Below, piece after piece: positions 59,396 through 64,000 of a stretch of 64,000 nt of DNA. Made by a program: the position numbers and the translations under genes. The DNA lies in NCBI GenBank assembly GCA_038329865.1, contig JBBQNK010000012.1, positions 1 to 64,000 on the forward strand. The letters are read 5' to 3'. The first letter of the stretch is position 1. Every line of letters starts with the position of its first letter. Source of the DNA: JANMES01 sp038329865. GTDB taxonomy: Bacteria; Planctomycetota; Phycisphaerae; Tepidisphaerales; Tepidisphaeraceae. A model generated the notes under the pieces. The model did not search any database and had not been told where the DNA came from. It worked only from the letters and a program-made list of their open reading frames with translations.

Positions 59396-61222
59396 TCAAT
59401 AACCCAGCTCGCGCAACACCACGTCGCGCGGCACGCCCAGGTCGAGCTTAGCCTTGGCCTCGTCGAGCTCGTCCTGTTCGCTGAGCGGGAGCGGGTTGGC
59501 CCAGTGCAGCTCGATCGCACGCTCGTCCGGCGAAGTGTGGAACACGCCGGCGGCGTCGAGCCAGGCGAGGGAGAGTTCGCACAAGCGCGCGATCGCCAAG
59601 TTGAACGCGATGCGCTTCCGTTCGGTCTTGCTGAGCAGCGATTGCATCGTGACGCGGAGGGCGGCGGCGCTGGTGAGATGGCCGAGCTTGTTCTTCACTC
59701 CGCCGGATGCGACGGGGCTTACGCCGCTGGTTTTGTCGAGGGCTTCGCGGATTTCGCCGATGTGCGATTCCTCGGACGGATTTGCCGCGTCGCCCCCGAA
59801 CTCGATCACCTGGGCGTCGGTATTGTCGGTGGCCCACATGCGGCCGGGGGCGACGGGCATATCCGTGAAGTTCTCGATGCCCTTGCCGAGGTACATCTTG
59901 AAGCTCTGCATCCTGATGCGGTGCGCGCGATCGCTCAGCCGCGTGTTCAATTCGTCCTGCAGCGGAATGAGCGGCTCGACATCGCTCGCGCCGGCGTAGT
60001 CGAACGGCAGCGCAATGTTCTGAATGTGCACGAGGGGAATCTGCCCGAGCGAATTTTTGCCGCTGGTAACGAGCTTGCCGTCTTCGTAGCGCTGCCAGGC
60101 GGTTGGAGTCAGCAACTCGATCACCTGCATGTTGCGGACGCTCGCGCCGCTGAACGAAATCACTGGCGGTTTCAGCTTTGCTGAGGCCGAACGGTAAAGT
60201 CGATTCAGCCACCCCGCCTGGCTATCGCCATCCGAGGACGAGTGCGCTGCAACGGGCATCTCATACACCTGTCCGTACGCTTCAACCACGCGGAAATCAT
60301 TCGAGGCCAGCAGTGGCAGGGCCCGCGACGGTTCGATCGTCTCGAAGCGAATCAGTCGGGCGAAACTCGCCAGGTTGGGGACTGGATTCGCGGGAGCGCG
60401 ATCGATCGCCGGCTCGGCCGATGTCGGCGTGCTCGCCGCTGCCGCGGGGGTGTCGGCGGAGGCAGAGTCTTCCGGCGCGGGCGCCTGCTGCGCTGGCGAC
60501 ACGTCGGGGGAACGTGCCGCATCAGACTGGGAATTTTCGTCGGGGAAAGAAGGGGAGGAATCTTTCGGCGAGTCCATGGGCGGGCGACCGAGGGACTGCG
60601 TATCGCCACAGCTGGTGTCATTCGCCGGGCTTGCCACTTCAGTGGCAAGCGTTGGACGATCGATCTCAGTCGACGTGCTACTGAAGTGGCAAGCCCGGTT
60701 GCGTGGTTCGGTCGGAAGCTCCTGCAGCTTCGTCATATCAAGTTTCACCAGCACGTCGATGAAGCCGTACACGCTGGCGAGCAGCGCCAGCTGCTGCAGA
60801 AAAATCATCCCGCCGTTGGCGGCGACGATCTGGCGGAGCAGATCGGTGATGACGGCGCGGCGGCCTTCATCCGGCGCTGCCGACGCTAGGATCAGGGGCT
60901 TGCCGAACAAATACTCCGCCATCGTCTCTATGCGCCAGCCGATGTCATTTTCGATCACGACTTCCTTGCGGGCCTGGTCGTCCACGCGTTGCGAGGCGTT
61001 CACGTCGCTCCCGCTGCGGAAGCCAGTGATGCGCGTGGGCAGGCCCCACTCCTGCGCCTGGCGATATGGGCGGTCGTCGCTTTGCGCGTCGAGCGCACGC
61101 ATCGGGTTCTGGTAGTACGCCCACAGGCGATTAAAGCGGGCGCGATCGACGGTGAGCAGATGATTGATCGCCCGGGAAAGACGATCAGGGTCGATCGAAA
61201 GCGATTCGGGTTGGTAGGCCAT
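59396..61222 (-). CDS. Phage portal protein, SPP1 gp6-like
   Basis: 608 residues. The N-terminus (LLTVDRARFNRLWAYYQNPMRALDAQSDDRPYRQAQEWGLPTRITGF), VVIENDIGWRIETMAEYLFGKPLIL, VELLTPTAWQRYEDGKLV, IPLVHIQNIALPFDYAGASDVEPLIPLQDELNTRLSDRAHRIRMQSFKMYLGKGIE and GHLTSAAALRVTMQSLLSKTERKR match SPP1-type portals, the DNA channel of the capsid. An inserted Ser/Pro/Ala-rich stretch (about residues 170-290) contains an in-frame palindromic repeat. The start at 61222 has GGAG 6 nt upstream. No terminase gene precedes it. Confidence 0.85.
   Translation of the reverse strand: MAYQPESLSIDPDRLSRAINHLLTVDRARFNRLWAYYQNPMRALDAQSDDRPYRQAQEWGLPTRITGFRSGSDVNASQRVDDQARKEVVIENDIGWRIETMAEYLFGKPLILASAAPDEGRRAVITDLLRQIVAANGGMIFLQQLALLASVYGFIDVLVKLDMTKLQELPTEPRNRACHFSSTSTEIDRPTLATEVASPANDTSCGDTQSLGRPPMDSPKDSSPSFPDENSQSDAARSPDVSPAQQAPAPEDSASADTPAAAASTPTSAEPAIDRAPANPVPNLASFARLIRFETIEPSRALPLLASNDFRVVEAYGQVYEMPVAAHSSSDGDSQAGWLNRLYRSASAKLKPPVISFSGASVRNMQVIELLTPTAWQRYEDGKLVTSGKNSLGQIPLVHIQNIALPFDYAGASDVEPLIPLQDELNTRLSDRAHRIRMQSFKMYLGKGIENFTDMPVAPGRMWATDNTDAQVIEFGGDAANPSEESHIGEIREALDKTSGVSPVASGGVKNKLGHLTSAAALRVTMQSLLSKTERKRIAFNLAIARLCELSLAWLDAAGVFHTSPDERAIELHWANPLPLSEQDELDEAKAKLDLGVPRDVVLRELGY
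60625..60698. repeat. Palindromic repeat family H inside the portal gene
   Basis: CCGGGCTTGCCACTTCAGTG ... CACTGAAGT-type complement ending GGCAAGCCCGG; 74 bp, translated in frame as part of the Ser/Pro-rich insertion. The same arms occur as a bare palindrome at 61657. Confidence 0.82.
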
Positions 61223-61532
61223 CGCACGCTCCGGCAAGAGTCACGTTTTGCGAAGCTGTCGCGTCGAATTGGTCGAGCGACAACTGAGGGTCGCTTGTGC
61301 GTCCCTCCGTAACTCCGGCAGCGCTGCGCGGGCGGCTATATGGGCGCGCAGCGCGAGCGAGGGAAATGCGGATTTCACATCGAAATCGACGATTAATTTT
61401 CGGGATTTTCTTTTTGCGCGTGCCGCCTGCCGTGCACGGCGAGCGAAGCAGCGAAGTTACGAGCGGATTTGTCGTTTGGCGCGGTCGGGTATCTAGGATC
61501 TGTCTCACGAATCAACATCGAAGCTCAAAACA

Positions 61533-61610
61533 TGTCATCGTGAGGTACTCCGAAGGATCTAGCCGGCTAGCAAGTGCCCGTTAGATCCTTCGGAGTACCT
61601 CACGATGACA
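61533..61610. repeat. Palindromic repeat family B, copy 6
   Basis: 78-bp hairpin TGTCATCGTGAGGTACTCCG ... CGGAGTACCTCACGATGACA. Confidence 0.85.
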
Positions 61611-61656
61611 TTTCTGGTGAGTCGGAGCGATTCGCGAGACACACCCCAAACGAACT

Positions 61657-61682
61657 GGGCTTGCCACTTGAGTGGCAAGCCC
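61657..61682. repeat. Palindrome family H, bare copy
   Basis: GGGCTTGCCACTT-GAGTGGCAAGCCC, 26 bp, located 27 nt beyond the stop of the winged-helix regulator gene; may serve as its terminator. Confidence 0.7.
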
Positions 61683-61708
61683 GGAAAAGTTTCAGATTAG
61701 AAATCGAC

Positions 61709-62095
61709 TCAATCCACCCAGACGTCTTCCGTCGCTTGTGGGATCTGTGGGAGCGGGGCAATCTTCGGCAGTGATGCAATCGGCGACTCGCTCATCGCAG
61801 GCTCGGCGAACACGCGCCGCTGGCTGATCGCCGCCATAAGGCGCCGGACGTGCGACTCCAGCGCACTCCGGCCCGTGGTCGTCAGCGCAATGCTCGTGAC
61901 GGGCTTGCCGTCGCGAATGGTCTTGTCGATCGCGATGAACCCCGCCGTCGCCAGGCGACGGGCGTGCGACGCGAGGTTGCCGTCGGTCAGCTTCGTCTGC
62001 TTGCGGAGGTTGACGAACTCCTGCCGACTTTCGACGGCCAAGGCGGTGAGGATTTTCAGACGGCCGGGATTTGCGATAAGGTTTTCAGGCGACAT
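61709..62095 (-). CDS. Winged-helix transcriptional regulator (MarR/ArsR-like)
   Basis: 128 residues. LIANPGRLKILTALAVESRQEFVNLRKQTKLTDGNLASHARRLATAGFIAIDKTIRDGKPVTSIALTTTGRSAL is a complete winged helix of the kind annotated as HTH_34/transcriptional regulator. The C-terminal 35 residues are Pro-rich. The start MSPENL at 62095 is chosen because the longer frame runs through a family A palindrome and has no domain. Divergent from the redoxin operon, which it may control. Confidence 0.82.
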   Translation of the reverse strand: MSPENLIANPGRLKILTALAVESRQEFVNLRKQTKLTDGNLASHARRLATAGFIAIDKTIRDGKPVTSIALTTTGRSALESHVRRLMAAISQRRVFAEPAMSESPIASLPKIAPLPQIPQATEDVWVD

Positions 62096-62164
62096 GCCGG
62101 TTTTATCGGACGAATTGATGATGCGACTTGAAACTCCTTTAAGATGCAAAGGCGGAATTCTGCG

Positions 62165-62226
62165 CCGCGAAGGCGCAAGCGACGGACTGCGCCAAGTTGC
62201 AACCGACGTCGCTTGCGCCTTCGCGG
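62165..62226. repeat. Palindromic repeat family A, copy 7
   Basis: 62-bp hairpin CCGCGAAGGCGCAAGCGACG ... CGTCGCTTGCGCCTTCGCGG, a near-perfect stem, in the divergent gap between the regulator and the redoxin gene. Confidence 0.9.
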
Positions 62227-62318
62227 GAGCCCATTTTACGACGATTTTTGCTTTTCCCCCACTGATCGCGAAGAAAAACTGTAACTTTGCGGTGAAAAGC
62301 CGCGTAATAGAACGGACG

Positions 62319-62948
62319 ATGACACGTTTTGATGTTGTGAAACCCCTCGGGCTGATCGCGTTGCTGTTGATTTCGCTCGCCGCCGCGCCCACGACGCGCC
62401 CGACGAAGCACCCAACGACGCAGCCGGCGGTGTCGCGCGATTTGGAGGTGACCGACGTTGCCGGCCACGCGTCGCGCCTGCTCGGCGGCGATGCGAAAGC
62501 CGTCGTGCTGTTCTTCGTCGGGACCGAGTGCCCCGTCTCCAACGGCTACGCGCCGGAGATCAGCCGGCTAGCAAAAGCGTACGGCGCGAAAGGCGTGTCT
62601 TGTTACGTCGTCTACTCGGGGACGGATGTCGATCCCGCCGCCGCCGCGAAGCACGCGAAGGAATACAAGTTCACCTGCCCGGCGTTGGTGGATTCGAAAT
62701 GCGAGTTGGCCAACGCCGTGGGCGCGAAGATCACGCTCGAGGCAGCGGTCGTGTTGCCGGACGGTTCGGTCGCGTACCGCGGGCGGATTGACGACCAATA
62801 CGTAACGCTCGGCCGCAAGCGGTTCGCGCCGACAACCCACGATCTGCAGGACGTTCTCGACGCTGTCGTCGCGGGCAAGCCCGTCGAGCCGCGGTTCACG
62901 CAGGCCGTTGGCTGCAGCATTGTAATGCCGGAAGGTAAGAAGCCATGA
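62319..62948 (+). CDS. Secreted redoxin-domain (AhpC/TSA-like) protein
   Basis: 209 residues with an N-terminal signal segment (LGLIALLLISLAAAPTTRPT) and a Thr/Pro linker. A thioredoxin-fold domain of the AhpC/TSA type follows: DLEVTDVAGHASRLL, VVLFFVGTECPVSNGYAPEISRLAKAY, FTCPALVDSKCELANAVGAKITLEAAVVLPDGSVAYRGRIDDQY. A single Cys in ECPVSN stands at the peroxidatic position. It overlaps the following gene by 4 nt (ATGA). The pair is common in planctomycetes and probably acts in periplasmic copper/haem redox chemistry. Confidence 0.85.
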   Translation: MTRFDVVKPLGLIALLLISLAAAPTTRPTKHPTTQPAVSRDLEVTDVAGHASRLLGGDAKAVVLFFVGTECPVSNGYAPEISRLAKAYGAKGVSCYVVYSGTDVDPAAAAKHAKEYKFTCPALVDSKCELANAVGAKITLEAAVVLPDGSVAYRGRIDDQYVTLGRKRFAPTTHDLQDVLDAVVAGKPVEPRFTQAVGCSIVMPEGKKP

Positions 62949-64000
62949 AACGATTGTTCGTCGCGATGCTGATTGTCTCGGGCGTTTTTACCGCGAAGGC
63001 GCAAGCGGCCGATGCGCCGGTCACCTTTACGCACGATATCGCCCCGGTGATCTACGCCAACTGCGTGAGCTGCCATCGGCCCGGCGAGGTGGCGCCGTTC
63101 TCGCTCATCACCTACGACGATGCCAAGAAGCGCGCCGACTTGTTGGCCGAGGTCACGCACTCCAAGTACATGCCGCCGTGGAAGGCCGAGCCGGGGTACG
63201 GCGAGTTTGAAGGGGCTCGACATCTCACCGATGCGCAGATCGCGCTGTTCGACCAATGGCAGAAGCAGGGCTGTCCGCAGGGCGATCCGAAACTCTTGCC
63301 CGCGCTCCCGAAGTTCGCCGAGGGTTGGCAGCTCGGCAAGCCGGATTTGATCGTGAAAGTCGATAAGCCGTACACGCTCAAGGCAGACGGGCGCGACGAA
63401 TTCCGCTGCTTTGTTGTGCCGCTGAATTTGAAGGAAGACAAGTACGTCACCGCCGTCGAATTTCGGCCGAGCAATCGTAAAATCGTGCATCACGCGATTC
63501 TGTTTCTCGATGGCAAGGGCCGGGCGAGGAAGCTCGATGACGCCGACCCGCTGCCGGGTTACGCCAGAGCCGGCGGGCCGGGCTTCACGCCGAACGGTTC
63601 GCTCGGCGGGTGGGCGCCGGGCGCGTTCGTCACGCCGCTGCCGGAAGGCATCGTACGGATGGTGCCGAAAGGATCAGATCTCGTAATCCAAACGCACTTC
63701 CATTCCGACGGCAAGGAGGAAGTGGAGCAGTCGTCGGTGGGTATTTATTTCTCCAAGGAACCGCCGAAGAAGCAGCTCACCGGCCTGGCGCTGCGCAGCA
63801 CCAAGATCGACATTCCGCCGGACAAGAAGGATTACACGCTGACCGATTCGCTGGTGCTGCCGGTGGATATTGACTTGATCGGCGTGACGCCGCACGCGCA
63901 CCTGATCTGCAAGGACATGCACGCCTGGGCCACGTTGCCCGATGGCAGTAAGAAGGAGCTGATCTGGATCAAGGATTGGGATTTCAACTGGCAGGAGCAG
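62945..64000 (+). CDS. Copper type II ascorbate-dependent monooxygenase-like protein with cytochrome c motif (partial, continues past window)
   Basis: First 352 codons of an exported protein. The signal peptide ends near AKAQA-AD. A c-type haem motif NCVSCHRPGE (Cys40, Cys43, His44) follows within FTHDIAPVIYANCVSCH. Later come RKIVHHAILFLDG (copper His-His) and IQTHFHSDGKEE (His-x-His), as in peptidylglycine/dopamine monooxygenases, then GVTPHAHLICKDMHAW. It likely oxidises a small substrate in the periplasm. Coupled to the redoxin gene. Part of its signal peptide is encoded by a family A half-palindrome (62991-63007). Confidence 0.85.
   Translation, partial: MKRLFVAMLIVSGVFTAKAQAADAPVTFTHDIAPVIYANCVSCHRPGEVAPFSLITYDDAKKRADLLAEVTHSKYMPPWKAEPGYGEFEGARHLTDAQIALFDQWQKQGCPQGDPKLLPALPKFAEGWQLGKPDLIVKVDKPYTLKADGRDEFRCFVVPLNLKEDKYVTAVEFRPSNRKIVHHAILFLDGKGRARKLDDADPLPGYARAGGPGFTPNGSLGGWAPGAFVTPLPEGIVRMVPKGSDLVIQTHFHSDGKEEVEQSSVGIYFSKEPPKKQLTGLALRSTKIDIPPDKKDYTLTDSLVLPVDIDLIGVTPHAHLICKDMHAWATLPDGSKKELIWIKDWDFNWQEQ
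62991..63007. repeat. Family A half-palindrome encoding a signal-peptide cleavage region
   Basis: CCGCGAAGGCGCAAGCG, identical to the left arm of full family A copies, read in frame as part of TAKAQA at the end of the signal peptide. Confidence 0.5.

Larger units (their letters stand above)
61223..61708. other. Intergenic region upstream of the portal gene
   Basis: 486 nt. It holds a family B hairpin (61533-61610) and a family H palindrome (61657-61682). The part 61238-61500 has no recognisable coding sequence; in particular no terminase fragment could be read on either strand. Confidence 0.55.

Noticed and set aside
61238..61500. Possible terminase remnant upstream of the portal gene
   Set aside because: No Walker or nuclease motif readable in any frame; only short Arg-rich frames typical of GC-rich non-coding DNA.

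Overview
The window is GC-rich, densely coded bacterial chromosome. It most likely comes from a planctomycete of the class Phycisphaerae. This is inferred from gene content, not from a marker gene search. The supporting genes are a NagB/PIG-L fusion, a YdjY-domain protein, a type II pseudopilin (GFTLVELLVVIGIIALL) with a C-terminal H-x-DG-like signature, a PEP-CTERM metalloprotease, a redoxin plus cytochrome c/copper monooxygenase pair, and many lipoproteins and secreted proteins of unknown role.

Layout. 1-2.5 kb: nuoD (running off the left edge) diverges from an orphan parB flanked by two parS-type palindromes. 2.5-10 kb: deoC, two aldehyde dehydrogenase genes and a second DeoC-like gene that lacks the catalytic lysines; between them, on the other strand, is a plcP-btaA-btaB betaine-lipid remodelling operon. 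10-23.6 kb: housekeeping and uncharacterised genes, including a YdjY protein, a PilZ protein, a hydroxyacid dehydrogenase, a REP-associated tyrosine transposase (RAYT), a SNF2 ATPase, alanine dehydrogenase and tRNA-Gly(UCC). 24-29 kb: sugar and amino-sugar genes (galK, nagB-PIG-L, a divergent ROK regulator). 29-36 kb: secreted proteins (degenerate subtilase, propeller/FN3 protein, M14 peptidase) and a gene-poor 1-kb region with a strong promoter and a 22-codon ORF. 36-44.2 kb: IclR regulator, a fused solute-binding/permease protein, a second permease and an unknown protein, forming a sugar-import operon with no ATPase gene in view. 44.3-51 kb: AAC(3)-like acetyltransferase, Gfo/Idh/MocA oxidoreductase, pseudopilin, metalloprotease and lipoprotein. 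51-54.3 kb: intact argH, a decayed partial argH copy, and between them a two-gene low-GC operon (DUF6884-like plus GIY-YIG-like). 54.4-61.2 kb: a compact phage-like structural cluster (portal, small protein, SU10-like capsid, connector-like protein, secreted beta-helix, holin-like protein, lipoprotein). 61.7-64 kb: a winged-helix regulator, a redoxin and a copper monooxygenase that runs off the right edge.

Two things stand out. First, more than ten families of short palindromic repeats (about 60-230 bp) occur across the window. Several copies lie in frame inside coding sequences (two ABC transporter genes and the phage portal gene), and one family (about 62 bp) sits beside a RAYT gene. Second, the argH locus carries a translationally coupled DUF6884/GIY-YIG gene pair bounded by an argH 3' duplication, and the intact argH has an internal stretch of different composition. 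This looks like a mobile or homing-type cassette and is the best candidate here for an undescribed system.

All statements come from reading the sequence and translations by eye; no database search was run. Family names rest on recognised motifs.
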